64,000 nt of DNA from Thermothelomyces thermophilus ATCC 42464 (GCF_000226095.1 NC_016472.1:434001-498000); one strand, 5' to 3'. Shown: positions 35,883 through 49,273, counted from the first letter of the stretch. Numbers and translations are program-made. Notes: generated by a model from the letters alone, not told the origin.

Positions 35883-37284
35883 CTACAGTTCCTCCTTCTC
35901 AGAGTACTTGTCTCCTGCGTCGGACGGTGCCATGTCGGGAAAGTAGCCTTCCAAGTCCATCCACTCGGCCACAAACGCCGTCATAATCTTGGCCCAGTCC
36001 CTGATGGTTGGTACATCAAGATGGGGGCCGTCGTCGTCCATGGTATGCCACACGGACGGAAATGGCGAGGGGATGATGTGCAGGATATCGACGCCCCTCC
36101 GCATGAACGGGACGTGGTCATCCTGCACAAAGCCTCTGAACCGCGTCGCTTCTTTCCCGCTCTCGGCCAAGAAGGGTTTCCTCGGCTTCGTCTCGAGCAA
36201 GTCCAGCTTCCTTAGTCTCTCTTCAATCTTGGCCAGGTTCTGATACGCCCAGTGCGTCTTGGGGAAGTAGGACGGAATGTTTGGCTCGGCCGCACCCAAC
36301 AGGTCGAGCAGAACAAACAGGCTGATCGCCTCCAGCGGCGTGGAAAAGCTGCTGCCAGCCTCGTACCGCGTCCTCTCCCACGCTTCGGCGAGGGCCCTGA
36401 ACGTGTCCCCCCGCGTCAGTCCCGCAAGGCTACTAAGAAAAAACGAGGTGAAATGACATCTACGTAAGAAGAGAAAGAGGATAGATAAGACATAAAGAAG
36501 GGGGGGGGGGGGGATTGCAAAAGAAAGACTCTCACCTCGACCCGTACAGACTATCCCGCTCGCTCCATTCGACCCAGGCCTCCTCCCCGTCCAGCAGCAG
36601 GATCTGCAGGCCCTTCTCCTCCCCGTCGAGCCCGGCCTCCCCGCTCCGCTCGGCGGCCTCCCAGCGCCTGGTCAGCGCCGCGTCCACGGCGCGCGCCACG
36701 AAGAGCAGCAGCGCGCACGGCACCGCGCTGTCCACGGCCCCGACGAACCCCTCGGGCCGGTACAGGCTGTCGTAGTGCGCCGCCAGCGTCAGCCGCGCGA
36801 CGTCGCCCTCCCGCGATGCCGATGCCGATGCCGGTGCCGGTGCCGGTGCCGTCGTCCAGGGGGGGTCCCGCCGCAGGACCAGGTTGCGGAAGGGCACGGC
36901 GCGGTCGCCCGTCGCGGGCGTCGCCGACGTCGTGTTGTGCCACTCGGCCGCCCACCCCGCGTGCAGCCGGTCGCGCGCGAAGGCGGCAAAGTGCTCCTGC
37001 ACGGCCGCGTGGCCCGGCGTGCCCGGCACGCGCGGGCGCAGGATCGGGGCCAGCAGGGCGCCGTGGGTCGGGTCGAAGTCCGGGTCGAAGCCGTCGGAAT
37101 AGTTCTCTGACGACGACGACGACGACGATGGAGAGGAGGAGGAGGAGGGGGAGGAGGAAGACGAAGAGAACAGGCGGGGCAAGTGGCGCAGGGTCGCGTC
37201 GGATAGTGGGGTGTAGGCAAATGAGGGACGGGCCTGGATGATGGTGAGGGCCAGGAGCAGGAGGGAAGTGAAGAGGTGTCTCAT
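35883..37284 (-). CDS. Glutaminyl-peptide cyclotransferase (M28-like, secretory)
   Basis: Two exons: 37284-36536 and 36432-35883, giving 432 residues; the 103-bp intron contains a C-run in RNA sense. Start chosen at 37284 because MRHLFTSLLLLALTIIQA is a clear signal peptide; an in-frame ATG at 37404 would bury it. Residues about 35-60 are a Ser/Pro run. The metal-binding pattern of mammalian-type glutaminyl cyclases and M28 peptidases is visible: LAAHYDS (zinc Asp), LLLDGEEAW (acidic residues), VPFMRRGVDILHIIPSPFPSVWHT (late His), and HTMDDDGPHLD. Such enzymes cyclise N-terminal glutamine to pyroglutamate on secreted proteins in the ER/Golgi, protecting them from aminopeptidases. Substrates here are unknown. 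Confidence 0.88.
36500..36513. repeat. G homopolymer in intron
   Basis: A run of about 14 guanines inside the intron of the glutaminyl cyclase gene. Confidence 0.85.
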
Positions 37285-37753
37285 TGTTGTCGAGAGGGCA
37301 CAGGAGCGCTGCGAGGTGCAGCGCGTTGTTTGGTCGGCTAAGGCAAGTTCATGCTTTTGGGTTGCTGCGTTCCCTGATTTTGGATGTGCGACCTTCAACC
37401 TCACGCCGGGGAAAGGCCAGGTCTATGATATGTCGTCTAGATGATCACCTTTGGTATGTAAGCCAGGTACGTATGTACTTATATACATACATACATCACG
37501 AATGGACCAACTCCGTAAAGGCAACGTGTATCGCCCGCTCCTGGCTGGAACAGGAAATAACTATATCGACGATCCGAGGATAATCGCACAGTGCTCAGGA
37601 TTTGCTCCCGAATCCTCAAACTCAAGCTCGAGAATATGTTTTCAAGGGAAATGTATTAATAGACATTGCAGAAGTAGCAAGAAAGAAAGGCAAGGTCATG
37701 AAAGCCTTGTTAACGAGGTCACTACCATTCATGTTGTTTCATCGAGATAGACA
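37285..37753. other. Promoter of the cyclotransferase gene, edge of repeat block
   Basis: Unique-looking sequence of normal base composition upstream of the glutaminyl cyclase start. No gene seen. The retroelement block begins just to the right. Confidence 0.5.
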
Positions 37754-38066
37754 TGTTAAGACGATGGCTGAAGTGGCAGCACTGTGCGAAGGTTCCAATT
37801 GAGCCCGATCTGGGGTAACACAAATGCAAGGCACAGGGACCCATGACATCGACTGTCGGAAGCTGTAGAGCTTCTAAACGTACTAGCCACGCGTTTGCCA
37901 CAGCTGTATGAGGCTGTTCAACACATTGGCCAGCTCCTTTGTCTATAAATATCAGTCGTTTTGTCTCCTTTGTAGATAGTTTCAACAAGGCACTCTTTCC
38001 TTCGTATAGCCACCTACTACAAACACTGCTTTTAACGCTCCTAGAAGCTTATTACTACGTTTAGCA
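37754..38066 (+). repeat. Candidate left LTR of the Copia element
   Basis: Starts TGTTAAGA and ends TTAGCA, so it has TG...CA ends. It contains a TATA box (TATAAATA, near 37,943) and is directly followed by a candidate half-tRNA primer site. The first part shows no RIP-type decay although the internal region does. The right copy is outside the window, so the left border is inferred only. Confidence 0.4.
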
Positions 38067-38077
38067 GTTATAAGCCC
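38067..38077 (+). other. Candidate Copia primer-binding site
   Basis: GTTATAAGCCC resembles the anticodon-arm complement of initiator tRNA-Met (GTTATGAGCCC) used as a half-tRNA primer by many Copia elements; the single difference is of RIP type. Its place right after a TG...CA segment supports the reading. Confidence 0.4.
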
Positions 38078-39793
38078 GGCGCCTTAACTGCTCCTCTACC
38101 GATATATCTTTAATATTAGTAGTAGCTTCTTCTATTACGAACTCTCTTACCTTGCTTTAATACGCTTTTAACGACGTGTCTATTATGTCTAAGATCTTAG
38201 TCGAGACTTCTATATGCCTTATAGGGCCTAGTTCCTAGAACTTATGGTATATTAAACTATAGTTATAGGCTAAATTTGCTAGTATATAGGGATTTATTAA
38301 CCCTTATGGCGACTATAAGCTGGATCTAGAAGTTCTATAGTACCTAACCTATAAGTAAGCTAGAGATAACCTTATCCTAGCTTCTTAGGAGTAGCTCTTA
38401 GAGGGATTATTACCTTCGATATCTATAGATTTAATGCCTTCTAATATAGCTATCGTAACTAAGTTTATATAACTATAAGACTCCTTTTACAAAGATATTA
38501 TATATACTATAGACATTAGTAAATAGATAGGATAGCTATAATACTAGCTAGTATATACTATAGATCCTGAACTCTATAAAGTTATAAAAGCGTATAAGAA
38601 GAAGGATATTAACCTTATTAGGGGAATTATCTAGGCGCTTTACTCTATACTTACGTTATCTGTTGTAACGCTCTATACGATAGTTATAATATAATATATA
38701 ACTAGTCTTAATATAGCTAAGCGTTCAGAAGTTAATCTATAGCGCTAGATTTGTAACTTTAATATTACCTTCTAGTAAGCCATCTAATATAACATCTTAG
38801 AAGTATAAAGCGTATAAGGACTTTATACCTTTTTTAACGCTATCGCTATATATATTCTACTAACCTAGGCAGCAAATAAGAGGATAGAAATCGAGCTTGC
38901 TAATAGTATAGGATAGCTACTTCTAGAGCTTAATACCCTTGTTATAATAGCCAAGATCCTAATTAATAACGACATGTAACCTAGAGTCTCTCGGAAGTAT
39001 AGAATCTTCTTAATAACTTATATACTAACACTTCTTATAGCTTAGAAGAGTGGTAAGGAGAGAGGCGGAGACTTATATAAAGACTCTTATAGCGGTTAAC
39101 GACGTAATATAAGATGCCCCTATAAGTGTCTAAGATATCTATAGGATCTAGTAGACTATTATATACTTAAGTAAGCTATCTATAGTAACAAGTAACGCTT
39201 ATACCTTTCTAATAAGGAGTATAAGAGGATTTACTAAGAGCTTGACAAGCTAAAGTAGGCTAGACTAAAAAGCTAACTTATTACTAAGTAAGGGGAGCTA
39301 TCCTATTCTAGGTAGTTAAGGGTAGGATACCCTAGTTCCCTTAATATATTAATTACTAGCCTTTAACTACTTGGCAAGCCCTTAACTTACTATAGAGCAT
39401 TTAGTATAGTCGCTTTATAGCGCTATCCTCTCTTGGAAAGCACTTTACTAGACTTATATAGCATGACTTACTTAGTTAATAATAAGAAGTTCCTTTTACT
39501 TAGGACATTTATTAAGGTAGAAGATCCTAAGTTCGTTAAAGCAGGTATAACGACCTTTCCTATTAGTAAGAAGGGTACTTAGGTAATCGAGAACATTCTA
39601 AATGGACTATATAGACTATATATTAAAAGCCTAACGCTTAAGGATATTACTATCGTTAAAGGATTCTATATTAATATTATCTTAGAAGCTCTATTACTTA
39701 AGGCAGGCGCTTAGTACTATAGCTTAGATTGCTTACTATATTTCGGAACACTAGAAAACAATATTATACTTTATAAGTTAGAACATAAGTATA
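38067..39793 (+). mobile_element. Copia element fossil, left internal piece
   Basis: A TA-rich, heavily decayed stretch whose frames resemble Copia gag and protease regions. It stops at Gypsy A1, which sits between two copies of GTATA (39,789-39,793 and 54,965-54,969); the rest of the Copia resumes at 54,970. It is very broken, with too many breaks to count. It is the oldest layer of the nest, since two other elements sit inside it. Confidence 0.65.
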
Positions 39794-40221
39794 TGTCACG
39801 GAAATATACATACAGATGCCGCCTAAGCCACTGGCACGAACAGGCCAATCAAGCCGAAGGAATGATAGACCAATCAGGACGGGATCACGCTTAGCAAGAA
39901 ATAATCCTAACAGAGGATCACTAGCTCACGATATAAGCCAGGTAAGCCAGTATAAATGATCACCACAACTGCTAGTGATCCTAGGAGTATATATATATAT
40001 AAATAGTCACTCGTTATAGTGGACTCTAGGAGTTCACCAGTGGTAACAATCACAATCACAGTACTCATACCAAGTATTGCTAATTACTATAAGAGATAAC
40101 TCTAAGTGTTATTATAAACCCTTTGGCTTTACCAAATCCCTTAGACGACCTGCCTACTTGTCCTGCTTAATCTACCTCCGTCTAGACCCTTTTAGAAGAA
40201 GTCTAAGTTAGGTTCGTTACA
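39794..40221 (+). repeat. Gypsy A1 5' LTR
   Basis: 428 bp, TGTCACGG...GTTACA. U3 is 39,794-40,004 and ends in a long TATATATA run just before AGTCACTCG; the remaining 217 bp (40,005-40,221) match the R-U5 block of all other LTRs here. Flanked on the left by target copy GTATA. Confidence 0.92.
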
Positions 40222-42115
40222 CGTTATTACCACTCCCTTTGTTCTGTCATAGTTCAGAACGGAGGTAACTTCGACCTTGATATCGACATAGCTACTAACG
40301 TCACGGCCGAATAGCTACTCACTTAGCTTAGTCAACTCTAGCAGTGGATCTAGGAGTTAGACTAGAGAGACAAGGCTACTTAAGCTCGAATCAAGGAACT
40401 TAAGAACCGCGAAAAGTACTTGTAGAAGTTAGTTAACGAGGCCTACGCCAAAATTGAGGCACTCGAGGGTGCCAAAGCAAAGCGTATCAAGATCGAACTA
40501 TCTAGTAAATACGGAGGAACTAAGGAGGATCTTGTAGGATTCCTAATAAACCTCTGATCCTACTTTTGGCTTAATGACGACAAGTTTCTAGACGACAAAG
40601 CTAAAGTCCTCTATATAGCTACGAGACTAGAGGGCAAGGTACTTAGATAGTTTAAGCCTATATAGAATGACTATCTTACTAAGGAAGATAAAGATGACTA
40701 AGACATATTTATATAAGCAGTCTTTCAATCTTATAACTATTTTAAAGAGAAGCTTTAGAAGGTTTTTAGCGACAAAGACAAGAAGATTTATATATAAAAA
40801 AGACTTACTAATCTCTAATAGACTAAGTTAGTAGCCTCCTATACTATATAATTTAGACAAGATATACTTAAGTCTTAGCTTAATGATAAGGTATTAATAT
40901 AATTATTCTATAATAGCTTAAAGGAAAAGGTTAAGGACAAGCTATATAAGTACGATTAGCCTAAGACTCTAGATAAATATATTATATAGGCTATTAGGAT
41001 CGATAATCAACTCTATATATAAGAGTAGCAGAAACGAGGTCAAATAAACGGAACTATAGTTAAGGCTAACGATAAGAAAAAGCGAATATATGTCAGTACC
41101 TTATATAAGACATACCCTAGAGCTATAGATATAGATACAACGTAGAAGCAGGACTAGAAGAAGGCGACCAAAGACAAGTCTAATGTTACCTACTATAACT
41201 ATAGAAAGAAAGGGCATTATAAGCAAGAATACTAGAGCCTAAAGAAAGAATAGAAACTAACCCCTAGAAAGAAAATTACGACTATTAACGAAACCACTAA
41301 GGACACTATTAAAGTAGTAGCTACAAGCTATAAAGACAAGGATAGTAATACGGATAGTCTTAGACACGATGGTAACGGTAAAGACGAACAAGCACCGTAC
41401 TCCGAACTAGTCACCATAGACCTAGAGACAGGTCTCGCTAAATAGGATACGGCAGGAGAGTATATATTACTAGTTTCGATTCTCCTAGCCTTGAGGCAGT
41501 AGGGTTTCATAGTCACGTAGAGGCGGGATAGATCGTAGACAACCGACGCCTAAGGAATCGAAAGACCTAGACCTAATATTCTATTCCTCTAGGAACAAAT
41601 CGAATAGTACTATAACAAAGTTCTCTGACTTAATACAGAACTACGTAAATGGGATGGGTGCTTGACTTGACTTGCCTAGTAGAGCGATAAAATAAAGGAC
41701 AAAATAAGGGAACTCCGACATATTATAGAAGCTATTAAAGGAGAATAGCCTATGACATATAATAGGCCCGATAGCTACGCTAAGTACCTTGACGATTAGC
41801 AACTTAGTAACGATGTATAGAACCTAGAATACTAGTTTATGCGAGCAAACCGTGGGAAAGATAAGTATATATAGGAAAGTTACTAGAAGAAATACTCCTA
41901 TCTTAGCATTAGAGTACCTATAGCCTATATATAATGGGAAGGATTCGGGAAAGAATTCCAATACCTCCTAGGCAACGCTACACGACTATACCCTCGACAT
42001 AAGGCATATACGCAAGTGCCCTAGTTCTAATGTGTAGTATACGAATGCTAATATCACTTCTGTAACAAATTCGAAAATAACTACTAGCCGACCTGACAGG
42101 AAAACGGGGACAGAG

Positions 42116-42567
42116 TGTGACGAACCCAACTCAGACTTCTTCTGAAAGGGTCCAGACGGAGGTGGGTGAAGCGGGACAAGCAGGCAGGTCGTCTGAGGGA
42201 TTCGGTGAAGCCAAAGGGTTCACAACAACACTTAGAGTTGTCTCTCACAGTAATCAGCAATGCTTGGTATGAGTACTGTGATTGTGATTGTTACCACTGG
42301 TGAACTCCCAGAGTCCACCATAACGAGTGACTATTTACATGTATATATACTCTTCCTGATCGCTTATGGCCTTCTTCGATCCTGTCTTTGGATCGCCTTT
42401 GGTAGCTAGCTATCCTCTGCTATCTTTCCCCTTTTGGCAATTGTTCGCTCGTGGTAGCCTTCGCTCCCTAGCGATCCGTGTCAGCCTCGCTTCGTGCCCT
42501 TCTTGATTGGTGGCTCATTCGGCCTGCTGCACCCCACCGGGTCGCGGTTTATGGTTGGCTCGTGACA
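42116..42567 (-). repeat. Gypsy B 3' LTR
   Basis: 452 bp; in element sense it begins TGTCACGAGCC and ends GGGTTCGTCACA. The shared R-U5 block is 42,116-42,332; its U3 (42,333-42,567) is unlike that of A or C and rich in GATC-containing words. Confidence 0.93.
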
Positions 42568-42682
42568 CGATGCCCCCTCTTTAGGGCTTTCGACCCGAAA
42601 GCTTCTTATGACTTATTTCAAATACTACTAACATCCCCTTTCTCAATAGGTAACGTCCTTCTTCCGCTAACCTCCTTTCGTC

Positions 42683-43060
42683 ATGGCTGATCGTATTCCC
42701 AGGAATCGTCGCGATCTCAAGCGCGAACGACACGCTATTGCGATCAAGATCGAGCGAGAGGGTTACGAAGTCGCCATGCCTTGCGAGCGTTGTTGGAATG
42801 CGAAGCCGCGGAAGCGTTGTGTGATGATGGAGGGTTTGAACAAGTGCCAAAATTGTGTTCGCATGGGCAAGAAGTGCAGTAGTCCGAACGTTACGGATGC
42901 CTATAGGTTCCTTGTAGTTTTCCTTTGTAGTCTTGGGTTGCTGACTGTCTTAGTCCTTTCGAATTTGTCGGAGCAGGAGAAGGTTTCGAAAGAGATTGCC
43001 GAGACCGAGGCGCTGCTTGCTCAGATGCTAAGCCGTTTGAGTCGATTACGTCGTTTATAG
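42683..43060 (+). CDS. Opposite-strand Cys-rich ORF within Gypsy B
   Basis: A 125-codon frame running against the gag-pol direction, between the 3' LTR and the integrase tail. It starts with basic residues, then has two Cys groups (PCERCWNAKPRKRC and CQNCVRMGKKC) that could bind zinc, a hydrophobic stretch (FLVVFLCSLGLLTVLVL) and a charged helix ending SRLSRLRRL. Just beyond, in the same direction, is a segment with FRRGI followed by an acidic run; a matching FRRGI motif lies at the corresponding place in Gypsy A1 (minus strand, about 53,979-53,996). I do not recognise the family; a small DNA- or RNA-binding accessory protein is a guess. Confidence 0.5.
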   Translation: MADRIPRNRRDLKRERHAIAIKIEREGYEVAMPCERCWNAKPRKRCVMMEGLNKCQNCVRMGKKCSSPNVTDAYRFLVVFLCSLGLLTVLVLSNLSEQEKVSKEIAETEALLAQMLSRLSRLRRL

Positions 43061-46000
43061 CAATCCCTGCGCGATCGTGGTGCCGAAGTTTTTCGTCGTG
43101 GCATAGCTTGTCTGGAGGAAGAGGAAGAACCAGATACTCCTTTGCCGATGTCGGAGACATAGATCCTCACGGGTTAGGCTTAGGCGTTGGGTACTTTTGA
43201 CGTGCTTGATTAGGAGTCGATCGGGTTGGATCTTGGTCCTAATTCTGGCGGGTTCCCCTCTTTTTTTGTCGGGGAATGGGCTTTGGAGCCGGTTCTTGTG
43301 GCCGGTTAGGATTCCGCCGGTGGAACTGCTCTAGCTTCTTAGGGTAATTTAGGTTCTTAACTAGTTCCTATGAGTTGTCTTCTGGTCCAAAATCAAGCTA
43401 TTTGACTAGGTACTATAGTTCTCTATTGATGATGCGTAAATCTAGAATTTCTTCGACGTCCTATTCTTCTTCCTTGTCCTCTGCTTCGATGTGCGTAGCA
43501 ACCTTGGCGCTCTTTGGTACTGGTTCGAGAAGTGAAATATGAAAAACATCCGTCCGTAGTCGTATAGATGACGGTAACGATAGTCGGTAGTTGGATGTCG
43601 AAATTTGTTCTTTGATAACGAAGGGTCCGACCTTCTTGAAGTCTAGCTTCGTGCTTGGTCGTTTGGTTCGTAAGTTCCGTACAATCAAGTAGACTTTGTC
43701 TCCCCTCTCTAGGCGAGGTCCCTCGAGCCTATGTTTGTCGTAGTAGTTCTTTATTCTGGTTCTGACAAACTCGAGTTCCTTTTTGAGCTTTTCATGTAGT
43801 GCGTGCATTTGTTCCGCTTTGACTGCTGCTCTCGGCACTGTGACTTCTGGTCCTTGCCTAAGGTCTGCTTCGTATCCATAGTTCGCGAAGAACGGTGTGA
43901 CTTTGGTCGTTTCTGTCGGCATCGTGTTGTAGGCGAGTTATGCTGTTAGTAATAGCATGACCTAGTCGTTTTGCTAGTAGTTGACGTAAGAACGGAGATA
44001 CTGCTCGACAACTTGGTTTAGTCGCTCCGTTTGTCTGTTAGTCTGTAGGTGATATGCCGTTGACAGCTTGCTGTTAACGCCCAATCGTTGCATTAACGCT
44101 TGCCAGAACTTCGATGCGAATTTGGTGTCTCTGTCGGTGATCCATTCTTGCGGCCAAGCATGCACTAATGCAACTTGCCGATAGATCACGTCTGCCAACT
44201 GTTCCGCTGTCCAGGACTCCTTGTAGGGAAAGAAGTATGCCTACTTAGTTAGGCGATCTACTATAGTAAGAATACTATTATAGGTCACTCCTGTGGCTAT
44301 GTCCTTAGATTCTGGCAGCTTCGTGATAAAGTCTATCGTAACTAAACTCCATGGTTTGTCAGCTATTAGCAGTGGCTGAAGTAGCCTATACGGCTTGTAT
44401 CGTGCCGTTTTGCTTCGATTGTAGATGTCGCAACTCCGTATGACTTCCTTAACTCGTGCCGTTAACTGTGGAAAGTCGTAGTGTTTCTTGACTTGTGCGA
44501 CAGTCTTCGTGACTCCTTTATGTCCTCCGAGTTTCGACTCGTAGAGTTCTCGAATCATCCGTAGCTGTTAATCTTTGTCGTGGATGTATGCTTTACCTCG
44601 GTACTAGAGTTTCCCATCTTTTTCTTCTACTCCGTTAGGTACCACTGGTCCGGGTGCTACTTGATACTGTGCCTCGTTGATCCTTTCTTCTCGAAAGATT
44701 GCGTAGCATTCGAGGAACGAGTCGAGTGGATCATCTTCTACAGGTGTCTGCGTCTCGTGATGTAGCGTTCCGTCTGTCCGTTCCTTGAACAACGGTGGTG
44801 TCGTTCCCGTTCGTCCTTCCGTGTGATCCGTTCGTCGACTTAAGATATCCGCTCGTGCGTTCTCTTTGCCCTTCTTGTAGCGGATCTCAAAGTTGAATTC
44901 CGCGAGGAATTCTGCCCATCGTATTTGTCGTCCGTTGAGTTCCTTCGTCATTATAAAGTATCGCAAATTCTTGTGATCTGTATATACTTGTACCGGTTTA
45001 ATCGTGCTGCTGAGGTATGGTCGCCATTCCTTGAAAGCTTCGACAATCGTAAGTAGTTCCTTATCATAGATCGGATAATTGAGACGTGGTCTATCGAGCT
45101 TCTTTGAAAAGAAGGCTATAGGATGTAGCTTCCCTTGTTCGTCTCGTTGTCCCAATTGTCCTCCGATGGCGTAGTCTGAAGCGTCCGTTTCTACCTCAAA
45201 TGGCTTCTTGGGGTCTGGCAGTACCAGTACTAGGTCTTCGGTAATGGCGTTCCAGATCTGCGTGAATGCTTGCTCGTGTTGTTCTTCCCATTGGAATTCA
45301 GCATTCTTCTTGGTAAGTTCGTACAAAGGTCGTGCGATCGCTCTAAAGTTCCTAATGAATATCCGGTAGAAGTTTGCAAATCCGATGAAGCTTCGTATTT
45401 CCGTGACTGACGTCGGTCGTGGCTAATTCTTGATAGCTTCAACCTTTGAAGGTTCCATCCGGATTTGTCCTGGGGATATCTCGTATCCTAGAAACACCGT
45501 TTTCCTGACGTGGAATTCGCTCTTTCCCTTGTTGACTGATAGCTTATACGCGTGTAGCGCGTCTAGCATTGCTTTTACGTGCTTCCGGTGTTCGTCTATC
45601 GTCTTGGAGAAGATGAGTATATCGTCGAGATAATATACTGCAAATTTGTCGAGAAAGGGTCGGATAGCTTGGTCAATCAGGGCTTAGAACGTTGCCGGCG
45701 CGTTCGTAAGTCCAAATGGCATGACGAGGTACTCGTAGTGGCCATAAGGTGTCCTAAAGGCCGTTTTCCACTCGTCGCCTTCTTTGATCCGTATATGGTT
45801 GTAGGCCGATAGCAAGTCAAGACGCGTGAAATATTAGGCTCCTGCCAACTGATCTCGGAGCCGTGAGATTAGTGGTAACGGGTATCGATTTTTCACGGTC
45901 TGTTCGTTGAGTTGCCGATAGTCGACGTATAACCGTAGCTTTCCGTCTTTCTTAGGCACAAACAGGATTGGGTAGCCTGCTGGCGATGTCGACGGGCGGA

Positions 46001-49000
46001 TATGTCCTCTTCGAAGGTTCTCCTCCAAATATCGCTTAAGTTCTTCGTCCTATGTCTGGCTCGTGTGGTAAATCTTGAAGAACTTCAGTCGTGCTCCTTC
46101 CTTGAGCTTGATCTCGTGATCCTATGGGCCGTGTTCTGGTAATCCTTCCAGATGCTTCGGTTCGAATGCTGGGTGTCCTTCGTATTCCTTCGGTACTTCC
46201 CCAGTCTTGTCTTGTCTCTCGGTTTTCTAGTAGTATGCGAACTTGGTTCCGTCTATAGCGATACTAGCGATTTCTCCTATCTTAACCCACTGCTCCTATT
46301 GTAGTGCTCCGCATTCGTCAACGGAGAGAACAGCTATCGGCGATTTAGCTCGTTCCTCCTGTCGCAACGTCGGTATCGTTATGCCGCTTCTTCTAGAGTC
46401 CGTAGTGGTCTGCCTGCCACTGTCCGTCTCTTGCGGTGGATCCGTAGGACATGCCTTTCTCTGAGCATCGTCCGCTCGCGATCCTTACGCGCTCCCCATT
46501 TCGCTGGTCGAATACGACTCCGTTCGGGGTCATAGGTGGCCACCATTCTTCTAGCTAATGTCCGGGTCGTAATCTTTATACCATGGTAACCCCAATATCA
46601 TATCTTTGTCGTTGCCCATGTCCACAATGCTAAATACGACTGCTGTGGTCTTCCCTGCCACAGTGATGTCGATCGGTTCGGTCTCCCTGCGTACCCATTA
46701 CGTCGGAAATGGCCCTTTGACTATGCCATGCTTCCGCTTCATTCTCCAGGGTATCCGCAGCTAATTCACAAGTATCGGCGAAATCAGATTCATCTCTGCT
46801 CCACTGTCCACTAGTGCGAGCATTTCGTGCTGTTTCCACTGTGCTGTTATCCACAGCCGCTTGTCTTGCCGCCGTCGTCCAAAGATTGCGGCGATTTCCT
46901 ATGTTTCTGCCGGGAGGTCTCGGTATAGTGGTCTCTTGCGCTAGTTCCTCCTGTACTGTGCTACCACTCGCCGCTGTGCGGGCGTTAATGGTTTCCGGGC
47001 CCCTCGAAGGGCCCTGACCCGTTTCCTAGGTCAGTGCTGACCTCTCCGGTTGTTCGGCTAATAGCGGCTTCGTCGATCGTGCTCATTTCCGTGAGCCATT
47101 GAGTGCTTGCGGCTTCCTACTATTGGGTCCGTTCCGCTTTCCGTCGTGCGTGCCATAGCTTCATCTGAAGCTCCCGAATTCGTAATTTCTTTTCGTCCGC
47201 GTGATAGAGGCAATCGTTGCTCTAGCACGAGTCCTATATGTCTCGTCCGGTTCCGTAGTGCCTAGGCCAGGCTCGTCTTGGAACTATCGTAATGCTTTCT
47301 AGATCGCGGGCTTCGATCTTCTAGAGCAATTCGGCCGCTCTGTTTCCTACATCATAGACCTATTCTACAGGGCACAAGCCTCCGTCCCCGTTCTCCTGTC
47401 GGGTCGGCCAGTGGTTGTTTTCGAATTTGTCGCGGAAGTAGTATCGGCATTTGTGTGCTACACACTGGAACCAGGGCACTTGCGTATGTGCCTTATATCG
47501 AGGGTGTAGTCGCGTGGCGTCGCCCGGGAGGTATTGGAATTCTTTCCCGAATCCTTCCCATTGTACGTAGACCGTAGGTACTCTAGTGCTGATATAGGGG
47601 TGTTTCTTCTAGTAGCTTTCCTACGTACGTTCGTCTTTTCCGCGGTTCGCGCGTATGAACTGGTATTCGGGGTTCCGTACGTTGTGGCTGAGTTGCTGAT
47701 CGTCAAAGTGCTTGGCGTAGCTATCGGGCCTATCATATGTCACAGGCTATTCCCCTTTGATGGTTTCTACGATACGTCGGAGTTCCCTCATTTCGTCCTT
47801 TATCTTATTACTCTGCTAGGCAAGTCGAGTCAAGCGCCCATCCCGTTCACGCAGTTCCGTGTTGAGTCGGAAAACTTCGTTACGGTACCATTCGATTCGT
47901 TCCTGGAGGAATAGAGCATTGGGTCTAGGTCTTTCGATTCCTTGGGTGTCGGTTGTCCACGATCCATCCCGCCTCTACGTGACTGTGAAACCCCACTGCC
48001 TCAAGGTTGGGAGAATCGAAATTGGCGGCGTATACTCTCCTGCCATGTCCCATTCGGCAAGACCTGTCTCTGGGTCCATAGTGACTAGTTCGGAGTACGG
48101 TGCTTGTTCGTCTTCACCGTTGCCGTCGTGTCCGAGACTGTCCGTGTCACTGTCCTTGTCTTTGTAGCTCGTGGCTGCTACTTTGGTGACGTTCTTGGTA
48201 GTTTCGTCGATGTCCGCGATTTCTTTTCTAGGGACTGGCTTCTATTCTTTCTTCGGGCTCTGGCATTCTCGCTTGTAATGCCCTTTCTTTCCGTAGTTGT
48301 AGCAGGTAACATTGGACTTGTCTTTGGTCGCCTTCTTCTGGTCCTGCTTCTGCGCTGCGTCCACATCTATGGCTCTGGGGTGCGTCCTGTACGAGGTACT
48401 GACGTACGCTCGCTTTTTCTTGTCGTTGGCCTTAACCGTGGTTCCGTTTATTCGACCTCGTTTCTGCTGCTCTCGTGTGTAGAGTCGATCATTGATTCTA
48501 ATGGCCTGTGCGATGTATTCGTCTAGGGTCTTAGGCCGGTCGTACTTGTATAGCTCGTCCTTGACCTTTTCCTTTAAGCCGTTATAGAATAGTTGTATTA
48601 ACGCCTCGTTGTTAAGCTGAGACTTGAGTATGTCCTGTCTGAACTGTACGGCGTAGGAGGCTGCTGACTTGGTCTGTCGAAGATTGGCGAGTCTTTCTTG
48701 CGTATGAATCTTCTCGTCTTTGTCGCCGAAAACCTTTCGAAGCTCTTCTTCGAAACGGTCGTAAGATCGGAAGACTGCCTGTGTGAACGCGTCTCGGTCG
48801 TCTTCGTCTTCCTCAGTGAGGTAGTCGTTCCACGTAGGCTCGAACCATCTGAGTGCCTTGCCCTCTAGTCTCGTGGCTACGTAGAGGACTTTGGCTTTGT
48901 CGTCCGGAAACTTGTCGTTATTGAGCCGGAAGTAGGATCGGAGGTTTGTCAGGAATCCTGCGAGATCCTCCTTGGTTCCTCCGTATTTACCAGGTGGTTC

Positions 49001-49273
49001 GATCTTGATGCGGCTCGCCTTGGCGGTCTCGAGCGCTTCGATTTTGGCGTAGGCCTCGTTGACCAACTTCTGCGAGTACTTTTCGCGATTCTCGAGTTTC
49101 TTGATTCGAGCTTGAGCAGCCTTGTCTCTCTAGTCCAACTCCTGGATCCGCTGCTAGAGTTGACCAAGCTGAGTGAGCAGCTGTTCGGCCGTGACGTCAG
49201 TAGCCATGTCGATGTCGAGGTCGAAGTCTCCTCCGTTCTGAACCATGACAGAACAAAGGGAGTGGTAACAACG

